The notes beneath the pieces are model-generated. The model did not search any database. It saw only the letters and a list, made by a program, of their open reading frames with translations, and was not told where the DNA came from. Shown in pieces: positions 35,742 through 44,849 of a DNA stretch of 64,000 nucleotides (position 1 is the first letter of the stretch; each line of letters starts with the position of its first letter). The stretch comes from Azotobacter vinelandii CA (GTDB lineage Bacteria; Pseudomonadota; Gammaproteobacteria; Pseudomonadales; Pseudomonadaceae): positions 930,001 through 994,000 of the forward strand of contig NC_021149.1 in the NCBI RefSeq assembly GCF_000380335.1, given 5' to 3'. The translations under genes and the position numbers were made by a program.

Positions 35742-36779
35742 GTGAGCGAGCCCATTCGTCTGACCCAGTACAGCCATGGCGCCGGTTGTGGCTGCAAGAT
35801 CGCCCCCAAGGTGCTGGAAGTGATCCTCGCCGGCAGCGGCGCACAGAATCTCGACCCGAAGCTCTGGGTCGGCAACGCCTCGCGCGACGACGCCGCCGTG
35901 TACGCCATCGACGAGGAGCGCGGCGTGGTGTCGACCACCGATTTCTTCATGCCGATCGTCGACGACCCCTTCGACTTCGGGCGCATCGCCGCGACCAACG
36001 CCATCAGCGATATCTACGCGATGGGTGGCGATCCGCTCCTGGCCATCGCCATCCTCGGCTGGCCGATCAACAAGCTGCCGCCGGAAGTGGCCCGCGAGGT
36101 GGTCGCCGGCGGTCGCGCGGTCTGCGATGCGGCGGGCATCCCGCTGGCCGGCGGACATTCCATCGACACCCCGGAGCCGGTCTTCGGCCTGGCGGTGACC
36201 GGCATGGTGGAAAAGCGTTTTCTCAAACGCAACGACACCGCCAGCGCCGGCTGCCGGCTATACCTGACCAAGCCGCTGGGCATCGGCATCCTCACCACCG
36301 CGGAGAAGCGCTCCAGGCTACGTCCCCAGGATGTGGGCGTGGCGCGCGACTGGATGTGCACCCTGAACAAGCCCGGCAGCCGCTTCGGCAAGCTGGCGGG
36401 GGTCAGGGCGATGACCGACGTCACCGGCTTCGGCCTGCTCGGCCACCTGGTCGAGATGGCCGACGGCAGCGGGCTGTCGGCGTGCATCGAGTTCGCCGCG
36501 GTGCCGCGCCTTCCCGAGCTGGACTACTACCTGGAGCAGGGCTGCGTCCCCGGTGGCACCCTGCGCAACTTCGACAGCTTCGGCGAGCGCATCGCGCCGA
36601 TGCCGGAGCTGTGCAAGCTGATCCTCTGCGACCCGCAGACCAGCGGCGGCCTGCTGGTCGCGGTGAGCCCCGAGGGCGAGGCGGAGTTCCTCGCCTGCGC
36701 CGCCGAACTGGGCCTGGCGCTGGCGCCGATCGGCGAGATGGTCGAGCGACAGCGCCTGGCGGTCGAGGTGCTCTTCTGA
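35742..36779 (+). CDS. selD: Selenophosphate synthase
   Basis: A 345-residue enzyme that makes monoselenophosphate from selenide and ATP. The catalytic Cys16 and Lys19 are in [13 protein letters not shown], so this is a Cys form, not a Sec form. Other landmarks: [45 protein letters not shown], and [11 protein letters not shown]. The start is a GTG at 35742 with GAGG before it. The stop overlaps the selU start by one base (TGATG), so the two are translationally coupled. Selenium therefore goes at least to tRNA modification. Confidence 0.96.
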   Translation: MSEPIRLTQYSHGAGCGCKIAPKVLEVILAGSGAQNLDPKLWVGNASRDDAAVYAIDEERGVVSTTDFFMPIVDDPFDFGRIAATNAISDIYAMGGDPLLAIAILGWPINKLPPEVAREVVAGGRAVCDAAGIPLAGGHSIDTPEPVFGLAVTGMVEKRFLKRNDTASAGCRLYLTKPLGIGILTTAEKRSRLRPQDVGVARDWMCTLNKPGSRFGKLAGVRAMTDVTGFGLLGHLVEMADGSGLSACIEFAAVPRLPELDYYLEQGCVPGGTLRNFDSFGERIAPMPELCKLILCDPQTSGGLLVAVSPEGEAEFLACAAELGLALAPIGEMVERQRLAVEVLF

Positions 36780-37891
36780 TGCGCGCCGATACCGCCGATT
36801 ACCCGCAGCTTTTCCTCGAAGACGTCCCCATGATGGACACCCGCGCCCCGGTGGAATTCGCCGGCGGCGCCTTTCCCAACGTACTCAACCTGCCGCTGAT
36901 GACCGACAGCGAGCGGCAGAAGGTCGGCACCTGCTACAAGCAGCACGGCCAGCGGGCGGCCATCGAGCTCGGCCACCGGCTGGTATCCGGCCGGACCAAG
37001 GAGCTGCGTATCCAGGCCTGGGCGGATTTCGCCCGCGCCCATCCCGAGGGCTACCTGTACTGCTTCCGTGGCGGCCTGCGTTCGCAGATCGTCCAGCAGT
37101 GGCTGAGGGATGAGGCCGGTATCGACTACCCGCGGGTGACTGGCGGCTACAAGGCGATGCGCAACTTTCTCCTCGACACCACCCGCCAGGCCACCGCGCA
37201 GTGCGCGTTCGTGCTGGTCGGCGGTCTCACCGGCACCGGCAAGACCGAAGTGATCGCCGCCCTGGGCAACGCCCTGGACCTCGAAGGCCACGCCAATCAC
37301 CGCGGCTCCAGTTTCGGCAAGCGGGCCACGCCGCAGCCGGCGCAGATCGACTTCGAGAACCGCCTGGCCATCGACATCCTGCGAAAGCGCGCGGCCGGCG
37401 TCGGCCGCTTCGTGCTGGAGGACGAGAGCCGCCTGGTCGGCAGTTGCTCGTTGCCGCTGGAGCTGCACCAGGGCATGCAGCGCTATCCGCTGGTCTGGCT
37501 GGAGGACAGCTTCGAAGGGCGCGTCGAGCGCATCCTGCGCGACTACGTGGTTGATCTCTGCGCCGAGTTCGTCGCCGTCGAAGGACCGCAGGCCGGTTTC
37601 GCCGCCTTCGCCGCGCGCCTCACCCAGAGCCTGGCGAACATCGTCAAGAGGCTCGGCGGCGAGCGTTATCAGCGGCTGTCGACGCTCATGGCCCGGGCTC
37701 TCGCCGAGCAGGAGGCGGGACGTGGCGTCGCGTTGCACCGCGACTGGATCGTCGGCCTGCTGCGTGAGTATTACGACCCCATGTATGCCTATCAGCGTGA
37801 GAGCAAGGCCGAACGCATCGTCTTTTCCGGCGACCGGGAGGCCGTGCTGGCCTATCTGCGCGAGTGCGCGGCGGGAGCCGTCGACGGCTGA
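36779..37891 (+). CDS. selU: tRNA 2-selenouridine synthase
   Basis: A 370-residue enzyme (MnmH/SelU) that replaces sulfur by selenium at the 2-position of wobble uridine in certain tRNAs, via a geranylated intermediate. The N-terminal rhodanese domain has the active Cys95 ([12 protein letters not shown]) and the second domain a P-loop [11 protein letters not shown] (148-158). The motif TGGYKAMRN lies between them. Full length for the family. It uses selenophosphate from the upstream selD. Its 3' end overlaps the convergent glycosyltransferase by 40 bp. Confidence 0.95.
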   Translation: MRADTADYPQLFLEDVPMMDTRAPVEFAGGAFPNVLNLPLMTDSERQKVGTCYKQHGQRAAIELGHRLVSGRTKELRIQAWADFARAHPEGYLYCFRGGLRSQIVQQWLRDEAGIDYPRVTGGYKAMRNFLLDTTRQATAQCAFVLVGGLTGTGKTEVIAALGNALDLEGHANHRGSSFGKRATPQPAQIDFENRLAIDILRKRAAGVGRFVLEDESRLVGSCSLPLELHQGMQRYPLVWLEDSFEGRVERILRDYVVDLCAEFVAVEGPQAGFAAFAARLTQSLANIVKRLGGERYQRLSTLMARALAEQEAGRGVALHRDWIVGLLREYYDPMYAYQRESKAERIVFSGDREAVLAYLRECAAGAVDG

Positions 37892-39063
37892 GCGTGCCGC
37901 TTCCCCGAGGCCTGAACGGCCGGTGCCTGCAGGGTGCCGCGCAGGTGCTCCTCGAACTGCCCGACGATGGCCTCCCAGCCCTGGTGGCTGGCGTGCTGGC
38001 GGGCGTTCAGGCGGACCCTGCGCAGGTTTTCCTCGTCCTCCAGCAGCCAGTTGGCCGCTTCGATGAAGCCCTGCTCGTCGCCCGGCTCGGCCAGTGCGCC
38101 GTTGTGCCCGTGACGGATGTGCTGGGCGGCGGCGGCCTGGTCGTAGGCGACCACGCCGAGCCCGGAGGCGAGCGCCTCCAGCACCACGTTGCCGAAGGTT
38201 TCCGAGAGGCTGGGGAAGATGAACAGATCGCCCGAGGCGTAGTGGGTGGCCAGCGTCTCGCCCAACTGCATGCCGCAGAAGTGGGCTTCCGGCCACTGCT
38301 GGCGGAGGCTGGCGTACAGGGGGCCGTCGCCGACCACCACCAGCTTCAGCCGGCGCTGCGGATGGGCCGCCTGCAGGCTGCGGAAGCTGCTGCCGAGCAG
38401 GCCGAGATTCTTCTCCGGCGCCAGCCGTCCGACGTGCAGCACGACCAGGTCGTCGTCGCCCACTCCCCAACTGGCGCGCAGGCTGGCGGAGCGCCGGGCC
38501 GGATGGAACAGGTGGCTGTCGACGCCGCGGGAGAGCAGTTCCAGGCGCTCGAAGCCGCGTCGGGTCAGTTCCATGCGCTGGCTGGCGCTGGGCACCAGGG
38601 TTAGCCGGGAGTGGTTGTGGAACCAGCGCAGGTAGCCGGTCAGCAGGCGGGTCAGGAGGCCGAAGCCGTAATGGCTGCTGTATTGCTGGAAGTTGGTATG
38701 GAAGCCGCTGATCGCCGGAATCCCCAGGCGCCGCGCGCAGCGCAGGGCGGACAGGCCCAGCGGTCCTTCGGTGGCGATGTAGATCACGTCCGGGCGCTCG
38801 CGTTTCCAGCGGTGCAGCAGCTTGCCGGTGGCCGACTGGCCCCACTGCAGGCCCGGATAACCGGGCAATGGCCAGCCGCGGGTCAGGACCAGCCGCTCGT
38901 CGCCGCGCCGGCCCTGGTCGGTGCTCTGCCGGGGGCGCACCACTTGCACGTGGTGACCGCGGGCGCGCAACCCGTCGCACAACCGGCCCAGGGTATTGGC
39001 GACGCCATTGACCTCGGGGGGGAAGGTTTCGCTGATCAGGGCGATATGCAGGATGTCAGTCAT
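37852..39063 (-). CDS. Glycosyltransferase family 4 (GT-B)
   Basis: A 403-residue glycosyltransferase. N-terminal acceptor domain with [20 protein letters not shown] (10-29) and [17 protein letters not shown]-terminal donor domain with [44 protein letters not shown] and the EX7E region [14 protein letters not shown]. Similar enzymes transfer mannose or glucose to lipids such as diacylglycerol in low-phosphate lipid remodelling, but the substrate is not provable here. The start at 39063 gives [16 protein letters not shown]. The last 40 bp overlap selU. Confidence 0.87.
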   Translation of the reverse strand: MTDILHIALISETFPPEVNGVANTLGRLCDGLRARGHHVQVVRPRQSTDQGRRGDERLVLTRGWPLPGYPGLQWGQSATGKLLHRWKRERPDVIYIATEGPLGLSALRCARRLGIPAISGFHTNFQQYSSHYGFGLLTRLLTGYLRWFHNHSRLTLVPSASQRMELTRRGFERLELLSRGVDSHLFHPARRSASLRASWGVGDDDLVVLHVGRLAPEKNLGLLGSSFRSLQAAHPQRRLKLVVVGDGPLYASLRQQWPEAHFCGMQLGETLATHYASGDLFIFPSLSETFGNVVLEALASGLGVVAYDQAAAAQHIRHGHNGALAEPGDEQGFIEAANWLLEDEENLRRVRLNARQHASHQGWEAIVGQFEEHLRGTLQAPAVQASGKRHAQPSTAPAAHSRR

Positions 39064-39457
39064 GACCGTCAGTCTCGGAGCATGACATGTCAGACCGATG
39101 ACAGCCGGCTGACGTTCCGGTGATGGGCGACGTTCTGTGGCGATCGGAAGATCGTCCGTCGGTCTCGCATGCCTCGGGGACCGGCCGCCGGACGCATTCG
39201 CGCGGGGGCGGGGTGCCATTGGCCTGCGGCGATGCCTGCGAGCGGCGCCACGTCCGTTGCGGCCATCGACCCCGCGTCGTCCGTTTCACTGCCATGAACG
39301 ACTCCATGGGGTTACACTAGCCGGCTGCCCGCACTCTTGTTCCGGATCCCGCAAAAGGCATTCGCCACCCATGTCGACTTCTCTTTCCCCGGTGCGCTAT
39401 CTGACTTCCCTTCGAACCGATACGCCGGTTCGCCGTTCCAGAAGCAATGGCCCACGC
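39064..39457. other. Intergenic region between glycosyltransferase and the TubC_N-like gene
   Basis: A 394-bp gap between divergent genes. It should hold both promoters. A short imperfect dyad is visible around 39080-39115 (GTCAGACCGATGACAGCC). I see no clear operator, repeat or small gene with convincing codon use. Confidence 0.4.
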
Positions 39458-39751
39458 ATGAACGTATTCGAAATCATCCGCTGGGCCAGGGACGAAGGTA
39501 TCACCCTCGAGGTGAACGCCGATCGCCTGGATGCGGACGATATTCCGCCCCCGTCGCTGATGGCCGAACTGTCGGCCCACGAGGCCCTGATCGTCGAGAT
39601 CCTGAAGCCGTCCGAGGCGTATCCCCGGCGCAGGGCCTGGACGATCTCGGTGTCCGGTTACCGGTTCTTCCTGATCGGCCCCGGTATGAGCCGCACTCAG
39701 GCCCTGGCCCTTGCCCGCTGGCGCTGGAAAGAGGCCGAGATCGTCGATTGA
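39458..39751 (+). CDS. Small stand-alone protein with a TubC_N-like docking fold
   Basis: A 97-residue protein. Residues 1-50 (MNVFEIIRWARDEGITLEVN, then LDADDIPPPSLMAELSAHEA and LIVEILKP) look like the TubC_N docking domain: helix, short strands with a DRLxxx turn, then a helix ending with ILxLL-type residues. The rest (RAWTISVSGYRFFLIGPGMS, then QALALARWRWKEAEIVD) could be a second small alpha/beta part. TubC_N domains usually lie at the start of NRPS/PKS subunits; none is here. Function unknown. An alternative in-frame start lies upstream. Confidence 0.55.
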   Translation: MNVFEIIRWARDEGITLEVNADRLDADDIPPPSLMAELSAHEALIVEILKPSEAYPRRRAWTISVSGYRFFLIGPGMSRTQALALARWRWKEAEIVD

Positions 39752-39783
39752 GTCCGGAAGCGGCGCGCTCCGGGCGTCCCGTC

Positions 39784-39811
39784 TCCCGATCCCGGCGGGG
39801 CGGGATCGGGA
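39784..39811. terminator. Hairpin between convergent genes
   Basis: An 11-bp perfect stem (TCCCGATCCCG with CGGGATCGGGA) and a 6-nt loop, between the TubC_N-like gene and cysZ. There is no clear T-run, so it may act as a weak terminator or a stabilising 3' hairpin. Confidence 0.6.
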
Positions 39812-39814
39812 CGC

Positions 39815-40591
39815 TCATGATGGCTTCTCGATCTCTTCTCGGTCGCGCTTGCCGACCACCGGTACGCCACCCTCGCGCACCCAGAACAGCGTGGCGCCGG
39901 CCACCGCGGCGGGCATCACCAGGAGGTTCAGGCCGGGCACCAGCAGCGCGGCGTAGGTGATGCCGCCGAAGCTCAGGCTCTGCCAGCGGCGGGCGCGCAG
40001 CCAGGCGAGCATCTCGTTCCAGGACAGCTTGTTGTTGTCGGCCGGATAGTCGATGTACTGCACGGCCATCATCCACACGCCGAACAGCAGCCAGAGCGGC
40101 GGGGCGAGCAGATTGAGCACGGGGATGAAGGACAGGATCAGCAGGAACAGCGCCCGCGGCAGCAGATAGGTCAGCTTGCGCCATTCGCGGCTGAAGGTGC
40201 GCGGCGCCATGTCGAGCAGTTCGCGCCAGTGGAAGGGCGGGAAGTGATCCTCGCCGCGCACCACCACCTCCACCTTTTCCGCCAGGAAGCCGTTGAAGGG
40301 CGCGGCGATGATCGTGGCCAGCAGGGTGAAGGTGAAGAACACGATCAATACCACCAGCACGACGAACAGCGGCCACAGCAGGTAGTCGAGGAAGGACAGC
40401 CACTGCGGCAGGTTGGGCATGAGGGCATCGACCCAGTGTTCGAACTGGCGTATCGCGAAGGTGATCAGTCCAGCGAAGAGCAACAGGTTGACCGCCAGCG
40501 GCAGCAGGACGAAAAGGCGCAGGCCGGGGCTGAGCACGAGTCTCAGGCCTTCGCCCAGATAGTGCGGGCCAGACAGGACGGACGGGGGCAT
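39815..40591 (-). CDS. cysZ: Sulfate transporter CysZ
   Basis: A 258-residue inner-membrane protein with about four to six hydrophobic helices, of the CysZ/EI24 family, which brings sulfate in for cysteine synthesis. It starts [20 protein letters not shown], with [34 protein letters not shown] and [18 protein letters not shown] as family marks. Length is normal. It lies alone, not with cysK as in enterics. No Cys regulator site was identified. Confidence 0.88.
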   Translation of the reverse strand: MPPSVLSGPHYLGEGLRLVLSPGLRLFVLLPLAVNLLLFAGLITFAIRQFEHWVDALMPNLPQWLSFLDYLLWPLFVVLVVLIVFFTFTLLATIIAAPFNGFLAEKVEVVVRGEDHFPPFHWRELLDMAPRTFSREWRKLTYLLPRALFLLILSFIPVLNLLAPPLWLLFGVWMMAVQYIDYPADNNKLSWNEMLAWLRARRWQSLSFGGITYAALLVPGLNLLVMPAAVAGATLFWVREGGVPVVGKRDREEIEKPS

Positions 40592-41180
40592 GGGGGTCTC
40601 CGGAAGCTGATTCGCGCCGACCTTACCGGCTTTGCCGGAACAGGAAAAGCGCTGCTCGGGCCATGATAGGATCTGTCTATCGGGTAGATTGATATTGAAA
40701 ATTTCCGCAGGCCGGGCACAGTGGGTAGCATGCCGACAGCGATATGTAGAGTCGCCAGACAGTTGCCGGGGCCTCCGCTCTCCTTGAAGTCTTCCCCTTG
40801 TGCGGTGGCTCCCCTTTTATACCTGTTCAGGCCTCGTGGCGGGGGTGTCGCAGCGCACACCGCCCGGGCCGTTTTATTCTCCCGCTCCCGGAGCGGTAGC
40901 CGCCGGCCGGCTGCAAGAGCACGGCGGCGATGCCGGTTTTTCCTTTCCCGTCTCGGTGCTTCGATTTTCGGCGCTTGCGGCGTCGATACATCGAGGCAAA
41001 TGGCAAGATAGCTTTCTCCTATGAGGGGGATTGGCTTTAAGCATTTCCTTTGCCAGGGATATAGACGTTAAGGTGCCGTTCATCCGATTCGTGATTCAAT
41101 CGACGGCCGGCGCCTCGCGTCCACGGCCGACGGGCCGTCGGCTGTCCCTTGGTTTAATCAACCCTCGCAAAGGAAGATCC
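40592..41180. other. Long intergenic region upstream of the triheme peroxidase
   Basis: A 589-bp gap between divergent cysZ and the peroxidase gene. It is less GC-rich around 40680-40700 and 41010-41100. I looked for FNR sites (TTGAT-N4-ATCAA), since the E. coli homologue yhjA is FNR-regulated, and found only half-matches (TTGAT near 40690). Small open frames here have poor codon use. No gene is called. Confidence 0.45.
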
Positions 41181-42575
41181 GTGAAAAAGCTACCCCTCGT
41201 CATTGGAGCCTGCGTCGCCGGCTACTTGGCAACCGTCTTCATCGTAGACCGTTTCGACGTGCGTCTCAGCGAACAGCATCTGGCCAGTGCCCAACTGAAC
41301 GGCATGGACAAGCTCACGAGCGAAGCCTTCAAGGTGCTGAACAGCAATGGTTGCCAGTATTGCCATACCCGCAACAGCGAGCTGCCGTTCTACGCCAACA
41401 TGCCGATCGCCAAGCAACTGATGAACAAGGACATCGAGCTGGCCCAGCGCCAGTTCAACATCGAGTCGCTGCTGGCCAGCGCGCAACAGGGCAAGGCGGT
41501 CTCGGAAGTGGACCTGGCCAAGATCGAGTCGGTGATGCAGGACAACGCCATGCCGCCGAACCTCTACCTGGGCATGCACTGGCGGTCCCGGCTGTCCGAC
41601 GAGGAGAAGGGCGTGCTGCTCGACTGGGTGAAGGCCGAGCGCCTGAAGCAGAGTTCGGCCGATGCGGTCGCCGACGCCTACAAGTACGAGCCGGTGCAGC
41701 CGATCACCACCAGCTTTCCGGTGAACCCGGCCAAGGTCGCGCTGGGCGAGAAGCTCTACCACGATACCCGCCTGTCCAGCGACGACACCGTCTCCTGCGC
41801 CAGTTGCCATGCCCTGGACAAGGGCGGGGTGGACCGCCTGGATGTTTCCGTCGGGGTCGGCGGCTCGAAGGGGCCGATCAACGCACCGACGGTGTACAAC
41901 GCCGCCTTCAACGTCCTGCAGTTCTGGGACGGCCGCGCGGCCGACCTGCAGAAGCAGGCCGGCGGCCCGCCGATGAACCCGCTGGAGATGGCTTCCACCT
42001 CCTGGGAGCAGATCGTCGGCAAGCTGACGCAGGACGCCCAGTTGAGCGCCGAGTTCGCCGCCCTCTATCCGGAAGGCATCACCGAGAACAGCATCACCGA
42101 CGCCATCGCCGAGTTCGAGAAGACCCTGGTCACGCCGAACAGCCGCTTCGACCTGTTCCTGAAAGGGCAGGGCGACGCTCTCAGCAGCGTGGAGAAGGAA
42201 GGCTACGAACTGTTCAAGACCGCCAAGTGCGCGACCTGCCACGTGGGCGAGGCGATGGGCGGCCAGTCCTTCGAACTGATGGGCATCAAGAAGGATTATT
42301 TCGCCGACCGCGGCAATGTCAGCGAAGTGGACCACGGGCGTTACAACGTGACCAAGGACCCGCACGACATGTACCGCTTCAAGGTGCCGACCCTGCGCAA
42401 CGTCGCGCTGACCGCGCCCTATTTCCACGACGCCAGCGCCAAGACCCTGGAGGACGCGGTCGACAAGATGGCGGAGTACCAGGTCGGCATGAAACTGTCG
42501 AAGGACGAGATCGGCAAGATCGTCGCCTTCCTGCAGACCCTCAACGGCGAGTACCAGGGCAAGACCCTGCAGTGA
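41181..42575 (+). CDS. Triheme cytochrome c peroxidase, YhjA-like
   Basis: A 464-residue periplasm-facing peroxidase that reduces hydrogen peroxide with quinol- or cytochrome-derived electrons. An N-terminal membrane anchor (VKKLPLVIGACVAGYLATVF) is followed by three CXXCH haem c sites: C59-C62-H63, C207-C210-H211, C351-C354-H355. The first belongs to the extra N-terminal domain that marks YhjA/QPO-type enzymes; the last two form the classic bacterial diheme peroxidase. The start is a GTG at 41181 with AAGGAAG before it. The gene ends in a strong hairpin at 42593-42636. The gene appears monocistronic. Confidence 0.9.
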   Translation: MKKLPLVIGACVAGYLATVFIVDRFDVRLSEQHLASAQLNGMDKLTSEAFKVLNSNGCQYCHTRNSELPFYANMPIAKQLMNKDIELAQRQFNIESLLASAQQGKAVSEVDLAKIESVMQDNAMPPNLYLGMHWRSRLSDEEKGVLLDWVKAERLKQSSADAVADAYKYEPVQPITTSFPVNPAKVALGEKLYHDTRLSSDDTVSCASCHALDKGGVDRLDVSVGVGGSKGPINAPTVYNAAFNVLQFWDGRAADLQKQAGGPPMNPLEMASTSWEQIVGKLTQDAQLSAEFAALYPEGITENSITDAIAEFEKTLVTPNSRFDLFLKGQGDALSSVEKEGYELFKTAKCATCHVGEAMGGQSFELMGIKKDYFADRGNVSEVDHGRYNVTKDPHDMYRFKVPTLRNVALTAPYFHDASAKTLEDAVDKMAEYQVGMKLSKDEIGKIVAFLQTLNGEYQGKTLQ

Positions 42576-42592
42576 CCGGATGGCTCCGGGGG

Positions 42593-42636
42593 CCGTCGAC
42601 ACCGCGCCACGCAGCCGCGGAGGGTGGTGTCGACGG
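42593..42636. terminator. Hairpin terminator between convergent ccp and hopJ genes
   Basis: Perfect 11-bp arms CCGTCGACACC (42593-42603) and GGTGTCGACGG (42626-42636) with a 22-nt loop that can fold further. It lies between two convergent stops, so it may serve both genes. There is no T-run. Confidence 0.65.
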
Positions 42637-42643
42637 ACTCTAG

Positions 42644-42985
42644 CTAGCCCTTGTGGCCGAGCGGCTGGCCGGCGAAGCGTACGCCGGCCAGGCCGCTGCG
42701 CATGAGCGCGCGGATGTTGCCGTGGTCGCAGCCTTGGGGATCGGCCAGCACGGCGCGGTAGTGCTCGCCGAAGGCCAGCAGGGCCTCCTCGTCGCCGAAG
42801 TTCTCCAGCAGCGCCAGGCCCAGGGTCTTGCAGGAGCCCTCGTTCTGCCCGGCGGCATTCTCCAGTGAACCGTTGACGAAGGCGCTCGGCCGGTAGTCGT
42901 AGTGCGCGGCGACGAAGGCCAGGGTGTCGGCGAAGGCGTGTTCCCCGCTGCGCAGGCGGGCACGGAAGTCGTTCAGATCGGTCAT
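42644..42985 (-). CDS. HopJ-family protein
   Basis: A 113-residue protein of the HopJ family: FADTLAFVAAHYDYRPSAFV, NAAGQNEGSCKTLGLALL, LAFGEHYRAVLADP and HGNIRALMRSGLAGVRF. Although named after a type III effector, relatives are found in many bacteria without such systems, and no secretion genes are here. It overlaps the upstream DUF1244 gene by 4 bp (ATGA), so the two are coupled. Likely a cytosolic housekeeping protein of unknown role. Confidence 0.78.
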   Translation of the reverse strand: MTDLNDFRARLRSGEHAFADTLAFVAAHYDYRPSAFVNGSLENAAGQNEGSCKTLGLALLENFGDEEALLAFGEHYRAVLADPQGCDHGNIRALMRSGLAGVRFAGQPLGHKG

Positions 42986-43275
42986 TTCCTGCTGCTCTTC
43001 TCGAAGGCCGCCGACTGCTCGGGGCTGGCCTCTTTCTGGTATTTGTTCTTCCACTCTTCGTACGGCATGCCGTAGATCTCCTCGCGCGCCTGCTCGACGC
43101 TGAGTTCGACGGAAAGGTCGTCGGCGGCGGCCTTCAGCCATTTCCACAGGCAGTTGCGGCAGAAACCGGCGAGGTTCATCAGGTCGATGTTCTGCACGTC
43201 CGGCCGGCTGCGCAGATGCTGGACCAGGCGGCGGAAGGCGGCGGCTTCGAGTTCGATGCGTTGTTCTTCGGTCAT
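42982..43275 (-). CDS. DUF1244-domain protein
   Basis: A 97-residue helical protein of the DUF1244 family. Signature stretches: AAAFRRLVQHLRSRPDVQNI, DLMNLAGFCRNCLWKWL (with a CRNC cysteine pair) and YGMPYEEWKNKYQKEA. Start ATG at 43275; the stop overlaps the following hopJ gene by 4 bp. Function unknown; the CxxC pair could bind metal. Confidence 0.82.
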   Translation of the reverse strand: MTEEQRIELEAAAFRRLVQHLRSRPDVQNIDLMNLAGFCRNCLWKWLKAAADDLSVELSVEQAREEIYGMPYEEWKNKYQKEASPEQSAAFEKSSRK

Positions 43276-43383
43276 CTTGGTTCCCCGGCTGACAGTCGTC
43301 GGTGGACGGCCGGCGAGGCGGCCGTCGGGCGCGATCATACTTGGCGCCGCTGGCCGTCACCAGCGCGTCCGGGCGGGCCGCGC

Positions 43384-43761
43384 TCAGCTCTGGCGATGGG
43401 CGGCGAGGGTGATCGACACCGATTCGGCGAAGCGCAGGGCATGGGGCTTGTCCACCTCCACTTCGGCGTAGTGCACGCTCGGGTAGCCCATCACCAGGTC
43501 GAGGATTTCCTGGGTCAGGCGTTCGAGCAGGGCGAAGCGGTTCTCTTCCACGTGATGGATGATCACCTTGGTCAGGGTGCGGTAGTTCAGGGCCTGGTCG
43601 ATGACGTTGTCGCGCACGGCATCCACGGCGGGGTAGAGCACGGTGAGATTGATCAGCACGTCCTGCTTGTTGAGGATTTCCTCCTCCTTGATACCGATAT
43701 AGGTGCGCAGACGCAGGTCCTTGACCCGAATCCGCGCCATGCCTGGTTCCAGTCGCGGCAT
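43384..43761 (-). CDS. folX: Dihydroneopterin triphosphate 2'-epimerase
   Basis: A 125-residue enzyme that epimerises dihydroneopterin triphosphate to dihydromonapterin triphosphate. It closely resembles the P. aeruginosa protein: [88 protein letters not shown]. It has the FolB fold (tunnelling octamer). It follows folM by 41 bp on the same strand. Together they make tetrahydromonapterin, the cofactor of phenylalanine hydroxylase in pseudomonads. Confidence 0.94.
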   Translation of the reverse strand: MPRLEPGMARIRVKDLRLRTYIGIKEEEILNKQDVLINLTVLYPAVDAVRDNVIDQALNYRTLTKVIIHHVEENRFALLERLTQEILDLVMGYPSVHYAEVEVDKPHALRFAESVSITLAAHRQS

Positions 43762-43802
43762 AGGCTCGCTCCGTCCTGTCGGTTGCGGAAGTGGCGTGGC
43801 AC

Positions 43803-44546
43803 TCACTTGAGGTGACGGCCGCCGTTGACCGTCAGCGTGGTGCCGGTGACGTAGGGATTGTCCAACAGATAGCGCAGGCCCAGGTAGACCGCCTCGGCGC
43901 CGGGCTCGATGCCGAGGGCGGACTTGGCCAGGGTCCTGGCGCGGTATTCGGCATCGTCCTCCGGCTTGAAGAGGATCAGCGCCGGCGCGATGCCGTTGAC
44001 CTTGACGCGCGGCGCCAGGCGCGCGGCGAAGGACAGGGTGAGGTTGTCGAGGCCGGCCTTGCTGGCGCTGTAGGCGATGTGCCGGGCGCTGCCCTTGCGT
44101 GTCACGTCGTCGCCGATATGCACGATGTCCGCCGGGCTGGAGCGTTCCAGCAACTCGGCGCAGTGCAGGTTGATCAGGTAGGGCGCCAGCATGTGTACGT
44201 TGAACAGGCGCTGGAAGATCCGCGCCTCCTCGCCGGGCGTCGCTTCGCCGGGCGTCGTCTCGCCCAGCCACTCCGAGGCGTTGTGCACGATGGCGCGCAG
44301 GCGGTCGGTGTGTTCCTTGAGCCGCCCGATGAAGGCGAGGATGCCGGCCTCGTCGGCGAAGTCCGCCTGCAGGGTCGGCACGCCGCGTTCGCGCAGCCGC
44401 GCGAGGCCCGGCCGTTCGTGGCCCGGCCGTTCGTAGCGGAAGGTGGCGATCACCGGCTGGCCCTCGTCGAGCAGGCGCTCGGCGCAGTACAGGCCTATGC
44501 GCTGGCTGGCGCCGGTGATCAGGATGGGAGCCGGGGACGCACTCAT
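43803..44546 (-). CDS. folM: Dihydromonapterin reductase
   Basis: A 247-residue SDR enzyme that reduces dihydromonapterin to tetrahydromonapterin with NADPH. N-terminal cofactor site [20 protein letters not shown] with the pteridine-reductase Arg; catalytic [11 protein letters not shown] (Tyr and Lys present); C-terminal [18 protein letters not shown]. Two 15-bp in-frame tandem duplications alter the protein: [10 protein letters not shown] (plus strand 44406-44435) and [13 protein letters not shown] (44230-44259). Both lie in surface-loop positions by SDR comparison. It is followed by folX. The ATG at 44546 gives [15 protein letters not shown]. Confidence 0.9.
   Translation of the reverse strand: MSASPAPILITGASQRIGLYCAERLLDEGQPVIATFRYERPGHERPGLARLRERGVPTLQADFADEAGILAFIGRLKEHTDRLRAIVHNASEWLGETTPGEATPGEEARIFQRLFNVHMLAPYLINLHCAELLERSSPADIVHIGDDVTRKGSARHIAYSASKAGLDNLTLSFAARLAPRVKVNGIAPALILFKPEDDAEYRARTLAKSALGIEPGAEAVYLGLRYLLDNPYVTGTTLTVNGGRHLK
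44230..44259. repeat. 15-bp tandem duplication within folM (type 2)
   Basis: TCGCCGGGCGTCGCT (44230-44244) is followed directly by TCGCCGGGCGTCGTC (44245-44259), with two mismatches. It adds five codons and encodes TPGEATPGE-like sequence on the minus strand. It is distinct from the type 1 unit at 44406-44435. Confidence 0.75.
44406..44435. repeat. 15-bp tandem repeat within folM (type 1)
   Basis: Two units, GCCCGGCCGTTCGTG and GCCCGGCCGTTCGTA. They differ by one or two bases from GCCCGGCCTTTCGTG units found in the fecR gene at 63511-63555 and, inverted, at 63291-63335. In frame with folM; encodes [10 protein letters not shown]. Confidence 0.85.
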
Positions 44547-44849
44547 GGAGGACTCGCGCAGTCGGGGAGAGTGGGTCCAGCGACGCAGCATCCGGGCACC
44601 TGACCAGTTGGGAGAGACACCGCGCCACCGAACCTGCAGGGAACTTATAGCAGTGTCCCGCTTTGTACAACCGTGCCCGGCCTTCGGACCAGACCAAGGT
44701 ATGACGACGCCAGGCGGGACTCGCCGGAGAGAGGTTTTTTTTCCGTGAATCGTTAACTTGAGAGTAATGAACGTCGAGCCAGCTTGATTGAACGCTCCCC
44801 GGCCGCCGCCCTACCGTGAGGCCTCGACAGCGGAACCCGTGGAGCAAGC
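44547..44849. other. Divergent control region folM / mdcA
   Basis: A 303-bp gap. The mdcA promoter should lie in its right half, where an AT-rich tract (about 44735-44765, GTGAATCGTTAACTTGAGAG and following) is a likely RNA polymerase or MdcR binding area. LysR-type T-N11-A sites are possible but not unique. The folM promoter should lie near 44560-44660. No gene seen. Confidence 0.5.

Noticed and set aside
40592-41180. FNR/Anr site upstream of the triheme peroxidase
   Set aside because: Only half-sites such as TTGAT near 40690 were found; no TTGAT-N4-ATCAA with acceptable symmetry.
42644-42985. HopJ-family gene considered as a type III effector
   Set aside because: No secretion apparatus, hrp box or chaperone is present, and the family is widespread in non-pathogens.
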